The notes beneath the pieces were generated by a model that saw only the letters and a program-made list of their open reading frames with translations, had not been told where the DNA came from and ran no database searches. From the NCBI GenBank assembly GCA_020809705.1, contig CP085829.1:1736001-1800000 (forward strand): a stretch of DNA of 64,000 nt. Reading direction: 5' to 3'. The stretch comes from Calonectria ilicicola (taxonomy: Eukaryota > Ascomycota > Sordariomycetes > Hypocreales > Nectriaceae). A program made the position numbers and the translations under genes. Of this stretch, positions 37,393 through 54,299 are shown piece after piece (positions within the stretch are counted from its first letter, which is position 1; every line of letters starts with the position of its first letter).

Positions 37393-38785
37393 ATGTCTGA
37401 CAACGGTTCCCGAGCTGGGTCGCTAGCTAACGACGATCCTATCAACGAACGATTTGATGATGATGGTGCTGGCGCAGACTCTGACAAGGATTCCGATATC
37501 CTCTCCGAGATCGACGAAGACCAACTCGAAGATTATGACCCAGAAACGGCCAATATTGAAGACCGCCCCGTCGACATCGATGAGGACATCGCCCGTACTC
37601 TGAAGGCGACGAAGCGAAAGCGCGTAGATGGTGACGCCGTGCGGAAGCCTCGAGAAGGGCGCCGAGACAAGAAACGCCGCGATCGAGATGATGATGCAGG
37701 TCAAGATGATGGAGATGACGCAGGAAAGAAGACGCGAAGATCCAGGCGCGCTGCCGAAGCAGGAGAACGCCGTCCTCGCTCCAAGCCTGACACTCCTGAG
37801 CCAGAAAATGATGAACACCTTACCCCAGAGGAGAGACGGAAACGTGCCATTGATCGTGCGCTGGATGCGGTTATCAAGAAACCTAGTGGCCCTAAGCGCC
37901 GAAAGAAGGACGAAATTGTGGGTTTAATGCATCAATCTGGCATACTGAGCTGTTACTGATATGATTTTTTAACTTAGGATCTTGAGGACGAAATCGATGA
38001 GCAGCTTGCGGATCTCAAAGTCCAAATGGAACGTGCCTGCCAAGCTGACAACGAGGCTCGCGAGGCTGGACAGCCAGCGCTTCATAAACTCAAACTTCTT
38101 CCCGAAGTCACTGGCATTCTCAACCGCAACAATGTCCAGCATGCGGTGCTGGATCCCGATACGAACTTTTTGCAACATGTCAAGTTTTTCCTGGAACCCC
38201 TCAATGATGGGTCTCTGCCAGCATACAATATTCAGCGTGACATTTTTATGGCACTTACCAAGCTGAACATCGAAAAGGAGACTCTCTTGAGTAGCGGTAT
38301 TGGAAAGGTGGTGTTCTTTTATACCAGAAGCAAGAAGCCCGAACCGAGCATCAAGAGGATGGCTCAGAGGCTGTTGGGCGAATGGAGCCGACCTATCCTT
38401 AAACGCACCGATGACTACAAGAAGCGACAGATCGAGACGCGCGAGTTCGATTACCAGTACGTGCTTGTGTTTCATGCTATAATTTACTAAGTCACTAATA
38501 TGATTTTATAGGGCAGCCAAGCTGGCACAGCGCCAAAAGACCAACTCGCAATTCAGCCTCACTCAACGCCCTGCCCAGTCAGCGCGCGATGCCGAGAGGG
38601 AGCGCATTTTGGCTCCAGCCCGTGGCAACAACCAGGCACGCATGGTCAACCTGCCATCCAGCTACACGATTGCCCCGAAGAGTACCTTCGATGGCAACCG
38701 TGGAAGCATGGATCATCGCCCTCTGGGTGCTGGTGGTATGGAGGCTTTCCGCAAGATGACCCAGAAGCGGAAGAAGAAGGAGTAA
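37393..38785 (+). CDS. iws1: Transcription elongation factor Iws1/Spn1
   Basis: Exons 37393-37917, 37978-38456 and 38512-38785 with introns of 60 and 55 bp give 425 aa. An acidic N-terminus (DSDKDSDILSEIDEDQLEDY) is followed by basic, Arg/Lys-rich stretches. A TFIIS N-terminal (LW) domain occupies about residues 215-317 (LPEVTGILNRNNVQHAVLD, FLEPLNDGSLPAYNIQ, RMAQRLLGEWSRPI). The C-terminus has SYTIAPKS and a final KKRKKK-like tail. Iws1/Spn1 travels with RNA polymerase II, binds Spt6 and supports elongation, mRNA processing and chromatin maintenance in the nucleus. The ATG at 37393 is the first in frame that opens the acidic region (SDNGSRAGS). The 60-bp intron has a GTGGGT donor, less common than GTAAGT, but the phase and TTAG acceptor fit. 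Confidence 0.94.
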
Positions 38786-41700
38786 AGGAATGGAAACAAA
38801 TTCACAGGCGGTTCAACGTAAATGATCTTCAAAGAAGATATATGTATCCTATTAGCTGGGGACGAGTGCATCAGAGGCTTGGTATTAGCAGGAACCAGGT
38901 TACGGGCGTTCAAGGCGTTCAGGGAAATCAAATAAATACACACATAGTAGTACGATGGAGGAGTGAAGAATACACAGGGTTGCATATTTGTGGACTGCGA
39001 CGGGATACGAATGCCAATTTGAAATGTGATGATTGGTTATGGCATTTGTATTTGCACCTCGACTTACAATACACTCTTTGCAAGATTGTACTTCTGAAGA
39101 CTTCTACGCTGTTACTAAATCACAAAAATGCCTTGAAGCATCAGGTTGATAACGGCAAAAAAGAAAAAAAAAAATCAATAAAGAAAATTAGAAAAACTCC
39201 ATTTCCAAGCCTTTTTTGTTCGTTCATTTGCTTATTTATCTGCTACCATTTTCATATGTGAGTAGGGATTCTACGAAAAAAAAGAAAAGAAGAAATAAAA
39301 ACTAGCTCGTGAGGTACAATTTTACAAGGCTTGCGTTGCACATCCGGCCATTCCCTATTCGAGATTTGTATAGTGGCAGCTGACCTGGCAAGTGACGAGG
39401 TCGTATTGACCTAACCTGTTGTTTTATTTTTGTAGAAAAGCATGACTTGGGCGTTATCTGCAGGGTATTCCGTCTTATCCTGGTTTGTTGGAAGGACGGC
39501 ATCATATTTTTTTCACGTGAAGAACTCGGGTAACTGGGCTATCCAATGATGCATGATAGACTAGCGTATGTAAGGAGGGGCCATATGACTTTCCAGTGAG
39601 GGGCTGGGAAAGCCTCGGTTCTTATTTTGCAGCTGTGAGACCAACATGAGTGGCACTGCGGGATGTGGTTGAAATGAGGCTATTGTCATGGCTGCGCGGT
39701 TGAGGATGCCTTGCTTCAATAGGTGGGTTGTCTGGGGGGCTTGTGTCACTTGAGCACTGGCGATGGATGGGTATGAGTGTAAGTGAGGCCAGCTCGATGG
39801 ATAACGGTTGTTGATTGGAGAAATAAGTGTAAAATGTAGATGGAAGTGGAAGTGAGGATAAGCGAAGACGGTTTCAACGGTGAAAGATGGGCCGTGTGGT
39901 CTAAAACCTACAGCCAGTTGGTGTGGTCGCCATCTGCTCCGACTCTGCTCGGGTATGTTTCCGGTGTCTATCGCGGGACTCTGGGCGCCCTCCGCTTGGG
40001 GAGACACTGGTATGTACAGGAGGATGCACTGTACATTGGACAAGATCTATAATTCTACCTGGGGCTAGCCATGGCAAAATGGGCGTGGTTGGTGGTGGTG
40101 GGCAGTCCTGTCCAAGATTCCCTGCTGGTGGTGACGTCAGGTCAGAGAGGCCATGTTCCATAAATATGGAATTAAGGAAACGTGCTCTAGCGATGTCGGC
40201 GCGGGGTGGATTTGGGGGACGAGGAGGATCAACGTTGAAAGAATTTTTTCATGAGTCGATGATGAGCATGCATGGCCCATTATATGCGCCATCACCAAGG
40301 CTTTGCTAACAAAGTGGTTCCCGCATCATGGATAAATCTTGAGCGAGGCCATCATTAAGCTAGCGTACCTCACATGCTGCTAATCCAAGCCAAGCATGTT
40401 AGCGGGATAGGATTCGACAGGGGGATTGTGGTTAGGAGATGAGTAGATCCTCGAGGCCTTGACCTATTGGCGGCAATCAGAAACATTACGTGCTCCCCGT
40501 GCTGTGGGAGGGCATTGCCTTTGGTCAAATAATGAGAGCCCGAGCTAGAGCAAAATATGTGCGAAACGGCGTATTTCAAACCCACGTAACATGGAGGGCC
40601 AAAGCGGCGGGACTGGCCAGCCCAGTCAGGTATCGACCAAGCCAAGCCCACCCAGGTTGGGTCTCGTTGAGATCGGCAGCTACTGCTATCAAGCGCAACG
40701 GTCAGGGCATGTGTTCTGGGGCTTGTTGCGGTGACGCCAGAGCTGCACAACAGCCCCAAGACTGACCAGTACCTAATCCCCACCGCGGATGGCTTCGTCC
40801 ACCAGTCCACCATGTACTGTATGGGTACTTCCATGTATGTACGTTGGCTGTAATGGAACATTCTAAAAAAGTTGCAAACTGCAGGCGATTCCCAGCGGAC
40901 TCCCTTGCAATCACACCGAGTCACAGGTGGCTGGCTGGTGGTTGGTGGAGGGAAGGAGGGAACGAAGGGAAGCAAGCCCGGTGTTTGCCCACCCAAATGC
41001 TCTCTTTGTGCTCCAATATCTCTCTGTCCTGTCCGTCCCCCTCCCTCGTCAGATCTCAAACCGGCCTCACTTAATAATTCCTCGTCCCATTTTTTGCCTC
41101 CTTGTGCATTTTTGTTTTTTTGGTTTGAGCCGTGTCCATCGAGCTGTATTTGTGGACTTTTTTTTCTGGGCCGTTGTTGCAGCTGCTATTCCAGCACAGC
41201 TTTTGGTAGGTTCTTCACCCAATCTTGGCTTACTCTTTCATCCCTTCCACCTACATACACTTGGCCGCCGTGTAACTCTCCCAAATGTGCCATCTTTTCC
41301 TTGACTGCCTCCCTCCCGTTTGTGGCGCTCGCCTTCACAAAACGCCCCAGCCGCCTCAAACCCCGGTCCGTTCCCCCAAATACCTAGCGCGTCCTTTCCC
41401 AGTGCGCGCCGGATTTTGCATGCGGATGGCGGTTTGGCTGGGACCTTGTCTCAGCCTAGGTGGGCATCGATGGATCCCAAACCCCTCTCCCAAGAAAAAA
41501 GTGTCCACGGCCTGGCAATGGAACGTCCAGCGTCGCATTCATTCTGTCATGGTCTCGATCTTGCTCGGTCAATTGCTTATTTCTCTAGCTCCCGGTTGGA
41601 TGCACTCAGATACCTATTCACCTGTACTTTGGTGCGTATGCTTTTGCGCCTCCTTGCGATGCAATAGAAGTTGGACTTGGTTATACTCAAGCCGTCCCGG

Positions 41701-42681
41701 AGTCGCCATCATCATCCCCACACAGCTGCCGTACAAGTCCCTTCTAGCCGCCAGCGTCAAGCACCTTGCCTCCTGCTGTCCTCTCTTTCCTCTTTTGCTC
41801 CTGCACCTTGTCTTTGATCGTCTCTTTGCCAGGCCAATAGATCTTTGCTTTTCTTTTCCTTTTTCCTTTTTCCTTTTTCTTTCTCTCGATTGCTCATCCG
41901 AGATCCAATCTTCAGTCTTGGCCGTTTGACACTGACTCTGATCGCTTCCTTGCCTTTGCGCACCGCAAATCATCTTGACTCGCACTACCTCGCTGCTGTT
42001 GGAGCTGACAATTTGTGACAAGGGATCTCCGCTAGACCACCCTACCTAAAGCAAGCTACTAGCACCCGTCTACGACGCCTTCTTATGGTGCGGTACAATA
42101 ACTTAACCCAACAACCCGTCCGACGAAACCGACGGAGCCACCGACTTCCTTCCCACCTTTCCCACCCGCTCCTCTCTGCCCATCTCATTATTGCTACGAG
42201 TCTCCTTTGCCGTATCCATCAAGGCCCGCTCAAAGAGTCGTCACAAGACGCCGGCCAATAAATCTCTCGATCAACCAATTCGCTGCCCGATTGATTCCGG
42301 AGCGTTTGCGCCACTGCATCGCAACTGTTTCGACTTTTGCGACGCGACCGCCCTCGTACGCCACTGCGGCTCTTCGACGACCACACCACCCGCACATCCT
42401 TCCTCATCGCCTCCGAGTAGAACATATTGGACCGAGCCTTTACATTGCGCTATCGCATACTGTGAGCCAAGTCCACCAAACAGATCGGCGAATCGAACAC
42501 TTATAAGCAGTCTGTGCTGCACCCGTTCCCAAACACCCCACTTGGGATCTGCCAGCTCTCCCAAATTTCGTTCGCTGTGCTACGACAGGACAACACGGCA
42601 CAGAGAGCGATACTGCTTCTTGATTCCACCTAGCCATCGCAATACCTCGGCGCGCCCGGGCGTGACAGACACACCACAGCC
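38786..42681. other. 3.9-kb stretch without a supportable gene
   Basis: The left part should contain the IWS1 3' end and A-rich runs near 39160-39300. Around 40.3-40.7 kb nothing coding is recognisable. From about 41.0 to 42.68 kb the + strand becomes C+T-rich with many short T runs, like a long promoter and 5' leader leading to the ATG at 42682. Confidence 0.45.
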
Positions 42682-42836
42682 ATGAACGGCAGCCAACCCC
42701 CCGAGGCGCAGAAGCCACCCACTACCGACACCAATGGGCACAACAACAATAACAACAGTCTTGCGGCCAAGAAGCGCAAGAAGGATACTCTCAAGCCTAT
42801 CATAACCATGGAGGGAACGGGCCCTCAATCGCCTGG
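42682..42836 (+). CDS. Candidate remote first coding exon of the SR-protein kinase
   Basis: A 155-base open exon starts at an ATG in good context (ACAGCCATGAAC) and ends at a strong GTATGT donor (42837). It encodes Pro/Asn-rich sequence, then a basic, NLS-like KKRKKDTLKPIITMEG and ends SPG. It closes in phase 2. The acceptor CCCTTGACAG at 45311-45320 would restore the frame of the kinase exon as [13 protein letters not shown], with a GCTAAC branch site 22-27 bases before the kinase acceptor. If so, the intron is 2484 bp, very long for such fungi. Alternatives are a separate short gene, a uORF-bearing leader exon or missed internal exons. The phase match alone has a one-in-three chance. Confidence 0.5.
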
Positions 42837-47110
<4,274 letters not shown>

Positions 47111-47975
47111 TAAAGCGACGGAAACCCGAGGCCTGTGACTGATGGAAGGATGAAAGAGTGACGGATGGAGACGAACTAGACACCAAGGGGATCAAGAAGC
47201 ATTTGAACACCGAGCTTCTCTACTAAAGTTCCAGCGGGTATTGGCGCGGCTTGTTCAAATCTCGGCCATGATGATCCTGTTTATTTTTTTTTCTTGGAAG
47301 TGGCCTCTTGATCTGGTTTCGTGTTTTGGGAGCGAAAGAAATGGAGCTGTCGGTCTTTTTTCCCCCTTTTGCCTGCCCATTTACCTCCCCTATTTTGTTC
47401 AAGACTACCATGGCACTTTTCTTGAATTTGTACGGGCAGATACAGAAAGAGAAAACAGGGCAGGCATACTCACCCAAATTTATATATCGATGGAACACAC
47501 TTTTGTTATTGGTCTTGTTGCTATGGTACAAGATTAGGGGGTGGCAAGAGGAGGAACCCGGGGAAGCATACTCCGAGGAAATACGGAGAAGGGAAATTAG
47601 GAACACTGTTTTCGGATGGGCTGGGCCGGTGGCGGAGAAGCAATGCTATAGATAGACTATGCGGACATGATTCTTTATTGATTACTTGATTGTTCGTATA
47701 TCCTTGCTGACGTTGTGGAACACATGTTGGGACTCGTGCGGTTGGAAAGAATGTGGACTTGACTCTTTAACACGCCAAATGGAATAGACGGCGGGTGGTT
47801 AATTGCAAAATGCGAGCTGGTTGCGGCCTTTGAATTTGTGTAAAGAACCGCTTCAAGAGAGGGATAGACAAAAAAAAGTACAAAGAAAATGTTACAACGC
47901 CGATAAGCAGGTATTCTTTCGTACATGATGATGAAAGCTTGAAATATTTCATTACATTCCCGGTTTCCCTCACGG
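47111..47975. other. Convergent 3' region of the kinase and Lunapark genes
   Basis: Both genes end here. The stretch has T-rich runs near 47280 and A-rich ones near 47870. The frames in it (up to about 125 codons) resemble nothing and overlap in several phases; I see no gene. Confidence 0.4.
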
Positions 47976-49243
47976 CTATTTCTTGCCCTTACCCCGGCGT
48001 TTCCTCACTCCTGCTGCTGGTCCGTCATCCTCTTCCTTGACCAGCTCCTCGACTATGTGCTCCTTGGCTACATCTACGACGCCATCGCTTGACGCTTCCT
48101 CTTCATCCTCTTCATCCTCATCACTCTCCTCTTTGCCTTCTGAACTGTCGTCAGCCGCCTGAGCCAAAACTTCGTTCATGATGCGCTTTCCCTCGTCCAA
48201 TTCACCGTTGAGAGCACCGCATGACATGCACTTCCAGGATCCGAGATCTGACAGAGATTTGGTGCCGGGAGGTGCTTGGCCGTTGACAAGGCGGCAAGCC
48301 TGGCAGATGAGAACAATGCGGTTCTTGGGGGCTGTTTCATCCTCACCAAGCAACACATCAAAAATGCGGTCGTACCAGTGCGGCTCAGCCGGAGCAGGAG
48401 TGTACTGAGGATAACCTGCTGGTGGGGGAGGAAGCGTTTGACTGGGAAATTGGGACGGCGCGAAACCAGCGTTGGGAGCAAATTCAGCGCTGGGTTCCAT
48501 GGAGTTGGGAAGGCCGTCTCGTCGCTGGATGTTGGCCGTTGGTGGAGGAGGCATTCGAGTCCGGCCTGGGGCTCCCTGAGAGACGCTACTCTTCTTCGCC
48601 TTATGTTTTGGTCTATCGGCTTCGCCTTCACCATCGCCGCTGGTAGGATCTCTCTTCTTGCCCTTGGACTTGTTCTCCTGGCCACCATACTTCTCAATCA
48701 GCTCCATAGTAGAATCGTATTTGGTCGCATCTTTGAGCTTTTGAATAGTCTTGGCGCGTTCTTCCTGATGCTCTTTAAGACGAGAAACAAGCGTTTCAAT
48801 GCGAAAGGTGTAAACAGCGATCAATGCCGTGCGAGTAGTGTAGATGCTGGATATGGCAAGAGTGTGTGGGTTAGTAAATGTATGCTTCGCGGTAGGGGCA
48901 CCAGAATTCGACGTACAGAATAGGCCCGCCAGCTAATCCAGTCCATTCATATGAGCCAAAGTTCTTATGTCCGACGACAAAAATCAGGACGATTGTGTAG
49001 ACGAGATAGGCAAAGGAAAGGTACAGAGTCCACAGGACCTGAGTGCGACGGGAGTTGGTACGGGTACGATCGAGGCGGGATTGGGTTTCGGCGATTTTAG
49101 TCGAGAGAGTTGAGAGGGTCTTTTCGAAGGAAGCTGGTGACGAGTCATCGCCCTAGTGCGTTTGGGTCAGCTGGTCAAGCTATTTCTTGGTGTTGTCAAG
49201 AGAGGGGTGAGAGACGAACCCTCCAGGGCCAAAAGCCCACCAT
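47976..49243 (-). CDS. lnp1: Lunapark-family ER junction protein
   Basis: Exons 49220-49243 (24 bases), 48917-49152 and 47976-48846, with introns of 67 and 70 bp, give 376 aa. The N-terminus is MVGFWPWR followed by a short coiled region (SFEKTLSTLSTKIAETQSRL). Two membrane segments follow, about 47-69 (VLWTLYLSFAYLVYTIVLIF) and 79-102 (GLAGGPILIYTTRTALIAVY). A coiled stretch and a Pro-rich linker come next, then the family zinc ribbon with CQAC at 268/271 and CMSC at 293/296. The tail is acidic and basic (DEEDEEEAS ... RKRRGKGKK). Lunapark proteins sit at three-way junctions of the ER network and counterbalance atlastin/Sey1. Intron 1 has a weak GTTCGT donor, but the MV-FWPWR start is conserved in fungal relatives as I know them. 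The gene diverges from the golgin gene. Confidence 0.93.
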
Positions 49244-50350
49244 GATGAACTTTAGAAATAGCTAAAAGATGGGGAAAAGAAGGAAGACAAAAGAGACAAA
49301 AGGAGAGCGGGGCAAAGACGTGTGTATTGGGAAGTTTGGCTTAAGAGCGACTGTATGCTGCAGGTCGCATAATGGAACGGGATGATTGGGAAATGTGAAA
49401 GCACGTGCGAATGCGAATGCGAACGAGGGACGAGTGAGAAGACAAAAACGACAAAAAAGAAGACGCGCCCAGCAGGTTTGAGCGGCGCAAGAGCTCAAGA
49501 AAAGGTGGCCTCTTTTGCTGCTGGGGGTGAATTACGGCGCGACGCCATGTGTTGGTGTTGTGTGTAAAAGTAAAGGTAGCTGCAGCGGTAGCAGGAAGGC
49601 GGATATTGTGGTGCGTAGCTGCGTGTCTAGTGACCTCATTGCGGAAAGAACAGATGCGCAGGCGGCAGCTCTCCCCCATTGGCTGGGCCCGGACAAGGCA
49701 AGGACAGGGAGCTAGGGAACCAGGGAGTCAGGGCCAGGGAGACAGGGAGGGAGAGAGGTACAGACGTACATTACATACATCACAGACCTACATACGCACA
49801 TACATAACATACATACATAGTACATTGTGCTGGGCAGGGTCTTGCCCGTGCGACGCTGACTCCACTGTGGACTCACGGGAGAGACCACCAAGCCACAATT
49901 TGCCCAGGACGCTGGCAGACGTTGCATGTACATTACGACGCACTAGCCACAAGGAATGAATGCCACATAGCCTTGCTCTGGCTCCGCTCCGTTGGTACTG
50001 GGCTGCGCTACTCGGGAATTATTGAGACTTGGTACCTACAGATACGTATCCAAACCTCCTCGACTTGAACAAAAAGCGACGCCGCCTCCTTTCTTTCTTC
50101 TATTCCAGAGGAGTAAGAAGCAGCATTGTATCCAGAGCGCCATGCGCGTGCCGTTTTGCGTTTGATTTTGTCGTTTACACGCCCTCTTTCTTCGCCCTCT
50201 TCTTGTCTTGTAAACCTGGGGCGCCTTACTCCCTGGATGCGCCCCGTTCTTGACACTCCTTTGAAGACATCGAGCACAACCTCGTGTCGCTGCATTTTTA
50301 TTGCTCCATAGACTTTAGGACGTTGCTTCGGCAATAAGAAAACCGCCGCC
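49244..50350. promoter_or_regulatory. Divergent promoter region between LNP1 and the golgin gene
   Basis: About 1.1 kb separates the two ATGs. It holds a patch of ACATAC-type repeats at about 49765-49825 and a CT-rich stretch before the golgin ATG (50080-50220). No gene is seen. Confidence 0.45.
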
Positions 50351-53300
50351 ATGTTGCAGGTCTGTCACGTTCTTGCGATTTACTACAAGTTTACAACTAA
50401 CACGGCTTGTGTCCCCATTTACAGCGATTCCGAGGCGTCATCGACCGCACCATCGCCGAGGAGCAGGCTCGGATGAAGGGCACTTCTGAAAGCGCTACGC
50501 CCTCTAGATCTGCCTCGACATCATCCCGAAGGGGCGATGCCTCCCCGTCAAAGCGCCCTCGCCCGAAGAAGAACCCGGACGCAGCTGATGGCACCAACAA
50601 CCCTGATCCCGCCGTCTTCGAAGCTGCTTTCGTACTCGATGACAGCGAAGAACCTAGCCGAGCCGGCACACCAAAGCCCACACCAGGCGACAAGGACGAA
50701 ACATCTGCTACTCAGCTCAATGGATCGGAAGACAAGCCGCAAAATACTCAGCCTACAAAGGGGGATTCTACGAATGAGAAGGCGGCAGAGCCCTCTGGCG
50801 ATGCTGACGCGGCCTCAAAAGCTGAGGCTGTTGCTCCAACCACCACAACTCCAGAGTTGACCCCAGAGATCAGACAACGCTTGCGCAAACTTGAGAAGCT
50901 TGAGGCCACTTACCCAGGTGGGTAGAGACATTCAATATACTTCGCGACCTAAATGCTGACATTTGCTCTCCAGAGCTTCTGCGATCCTACCGAGTCGCCC
51001 ATCGACGTGCCACCGCCATCGAACCATTTGAAAAGGCACTCCGCGAAAATACCCCACTGACATCCATTGCCGACCCCGATGCGTTGGTCGAGTACCTGAA
51101 CCAGTTGAATTTGCGAGGCGACATGGTAATGCAAGAGCTCAAGCGAGTCACTGCAGAAAAGGACGACATCCAGAAAAAGCAAACCGAATCTGAGGAGAAG
51201 GTAAAGAAGCTTGAGGAGGAGCTCGAAGCCTTGAAGGCTGGCAAAGCTTCGGACTCGAAAACCGACGAGGCTGAAAAGGCCAAGGACGACGACACGCCCG
51301 ATGCTGCCCCCGAAAAGGTCAAATCCCCAGTCGCCTCCGTGATGGGCATGTTCTCGCCAAAGCAAAAGGCACAGCCAACCTTCGAGAACATTGAAAAGAA
51401 GGAAGACAGCGGCGACCTATTCTCGTACGATGACGAAGTTCCTCAACTTGAAGCCGAAGTGGCATCTAAGTCTGAGGAGATTGAGAAGCTCAAGGTGGAG
51501 GTTGAGAGTCTTCAAAAGGAATTGTCAACTGTAAAGGAGAATAGTGCCGGTCTTGTTGAGAGCCTTGAAAATGCCACACGTGAGCTCAGCGAATCTCGCG
51601 ATGCCTCCTCTGTCAAGGAATCTCTTGAGATTCAACTCGATGCTCGAAACAAAGAGATTGCCACTCTCAACCAGCGACTGGATGAAGCGCGAGCTCAGCT
51701 CAAGGGGCTTGAGGAGGAGAAGTCTACACAAGATTCCAAATTCCAGGAATTGGAAGCTTCTCTGGCAACTTCAGACAAGCGGGCGAGTGAGTTGGATGCT
51801 GAGATTGTTAAGGCATCGAATGCAAAAAATATATCTAAAAAGCTCATTGACGATCTCAATACTCAAATCAAGACTCTGAAGCAGAGCAAGTCCGAGAGTC
51901 AAGCCAAAATTGATGAGTTGACCAAGAAGTTGGAGTCGAAGCCTACTCCCGCGCCTGCAGTATCTACTCCTGCGCCCGCTGCCACCCCTGTCCCTAGCAC
52001 TGGTGGCTCGAAGAAGAAAAACAAGAAGAAGAAGGGTAAGGGTGGCGCTGGCGGTGCATCAACTCCCACAATTGAGGAACGCGCCGCGACTCCTGACTCT
52101 ACCATCGAGGCTACCGCTGAAGCTACCGCCGAGGCACCCGGAAACGCTGCGCTTGAGGCCGAGATTTCCAAACTTAAGGAGGAAGTTGCTGAAAAAGACC
52201 AGCAGATTGAGCGGCTAAGCAAGAGGAGAAAGACGGAGGAAGATTTGCGAGAAGAGATAGAAACACTGCAGGAGAACCTGCTGACCATTGGCCAAGACCA
52301 TGTCGAGGCGAAGGAGAAGATCAAGGCTCTAGAGGCTGAGAAGGTGGAACTCAAAGCACAGATTGCCAACCTCGAGCAGAAGATGAGCTCTTCAGCCTCT
52401 GATGCCAAGGCAAACTCGAAGTTGCAGAACGAGATGAATGCTCTGCAGCGTGAGTACGAAGATCTCAAGGACAAGACGGCCACATTGCAGGCTGATCTTG
52501 GTGCTGCTCAACAACTGGCGCAGAACCGGTACAAAGATTTGACTGACCTGCGTGAGGTTTTGCAAAAGGCGCAACCAGAGCTCAAGAGCCTGCGCCAGGA
52601 GTCGGCTACTCTCAAGACAACCAAGGAGGAGCTGGCAGCCAAGGTCAAGGAGCTCAAGGACATGGAGAAGCGCGAGAAAGATCTCAAGCGTGACCTGAGC
52701 CGCGCCCAGCAGACGACATCCGACCGTGAAACGGAGCTCAAGGGCCTGCAGGAGAAGCTTACAAATGAAACCAACGCCAAACTACGTCTTGAAGATGCTC
52801 AGCGTGTGTCAGGACGAGACTTCCGACGATCTGAGGCAGAGAAAATTGAGCTGAGCGCCAAGGCTGAGAAGGCGACGCGAGAGCTTCAGACCGTGCAAGA
52901 GGAGCTCACCAAGCTCCGCCCGCGTGTCAAGGAACTCGAGGAGCAGGTGCACAAATTGAAGCGAGAGAAGACTGCAGTTCAAGAAGAGGTAGAATTCAAG
53001 GTCCAGCAGTATACCAATGCCCAGGGTCTCCTGAGCAGCATGCGTGACCAGACGGCCGAGATGTCAGTGCAGCTCAAGGAGTCCAAATCGCAAGCCGAGT
53101 CGCTTGAGGAGGAGCTTGCTGAGGTGCAGCGCCTGTTACAGGAACGCACACGCGAGGGCGAGACGATGCGCCGGCTATTGGCTGATGTGGACGAGCGAGC
53201 TGACAATAAGGTTCGGGAGATGCGGTCACGTATGGAGGCAGCCATCGAGGAACGTGACCGTATTGAGGACGAGTCGAGCACAGTAGCCCGGCGCAAAGCT

Positions 53301-53917
53301 CGCGAGACAGAAGACCTGAAGCAAAAAGTGAGAGACCTAGAGCGGGAGGTCAAGACGCTTAGCCACGAGCGAGACGAATTGGAGCAGCGAGAGAAGGACT
53401 GGCGACGCCGTCGCGAGGAGCTCGAGTCTGTCGAGGAAAAGGCGGAGGCAGAAACGGCCGAGATGCGAACCACAGTGTCGCAACTACGCACAGCCCTGGA
53501 TGCCTCGGAGAACCAGGTTCGCGACGTGGAGAAGCAGCGATCCGAACTTAGACGGATGCTGGAGGAGTCTCGCCAGCGCTACGAGAAGCTGACCAAGGAT
53601 CTCAAGGCGGCGCAGGCCAAGCTAGTGGCCAGCTCCAGCCGAAGCTCGTTTGACTCGGTCCGCAGTGGCAGCAATGGCGCCCAGTCAAGCAATGGAGGGG
53701 CTGCTGACACCATCTATCTCAAGACAATCCTACTGCAATTTTTGGAGCAAAAGGACAGCAAGCTACGTGCTCAGCTAGTGCCAGTGCTCGGGAAGCTATT
53801 GCGGTTTGACAAGTAAGTTGCTCCTTTTCTATGGTTTATGATGTGTGCTGACTGGTTATCATTAGGAGCGATGAGCAAAAGTGGCAAAAGGCTGTCCAGC
53901 ACATTGAAGTGCGATAA
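50351..53917 (+). CDS. imh1: Imh1-type golgin with C-terminal GRIP domain
   Basis: Exons 50351-50359, 50425-50917, 50974-53812 and 53866-53917 give 1130 aa. The first coding exon is nine bases (M-L-Q). A Ser/Pro/Ala-rich head (about 1-150) has SKRPRPKK. It is followed by a conserved LLRSYRVAHRRATAIEPFE block and then nearly continuous coiled coil to about residue 1040, broken near 460-510 by a Pro/Ala/Thr segment and a Lys/Gly patch. The last 50 residues (YLKTILLQFLEQKD, LVPVLGKLLRFDKSDEQKW) match a GRIP domain, which binds Arl1-GTP on trans-Golgi membranes. Imh1 tethers vesicles there. Rud3 is another coiled-coil Golgi protein, but its end domain differs; the GRIP match favours Imh1. The frame is open over 2.8 kb in exon 3, and the last exon supplies 17 residues. 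Confidence 0.9.
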
Positions 53918-54299
53918 TAAAGCACCATTCCATCATGTAAGGCTATTGCAAATGGCTGGAATCCCTTACATGGTCATATCGACATGACTTGCTGTTTGTG
54001 AGCACTGGACATGGCACCCAGGCGCGTAGCGTATTGCAACTGTGATACAACTAGGGCAGGACACCAGATTTGGCGCCAGGGCCATGACGAGAGCGTCTGA
54101 GATGAGTTGAATATGATAGACCGGCATAGGCTGGGGCACAAAATGGGCGGGGTATTGGTAGTTTTGACGCACCCTCTGGCATGTGAGAACATATCGTGGG
54201 TTCCTTGGGTTTTCATGGCCTGGGTCGGACCAGCCCTTTGTATTTTTATCACAAGCGCTCAATTTACTTGGGCTATATGTTTGTTTAATTTAAAGCGAA

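Noticed and set aside
40370..41387. Overlapping frames of 170-230 codons on both strands
   Set aside because: There are several phases at once, no recognisable motifs and no splice context. I treated this as intergenic.
51899..53491. Ser-rich minus-strand frames of up to 194 codons
   Set aside because: They are antisense to the golgin coiled coil, where GAG/CTC codons generate long open shadows rich in Ser and Leu.
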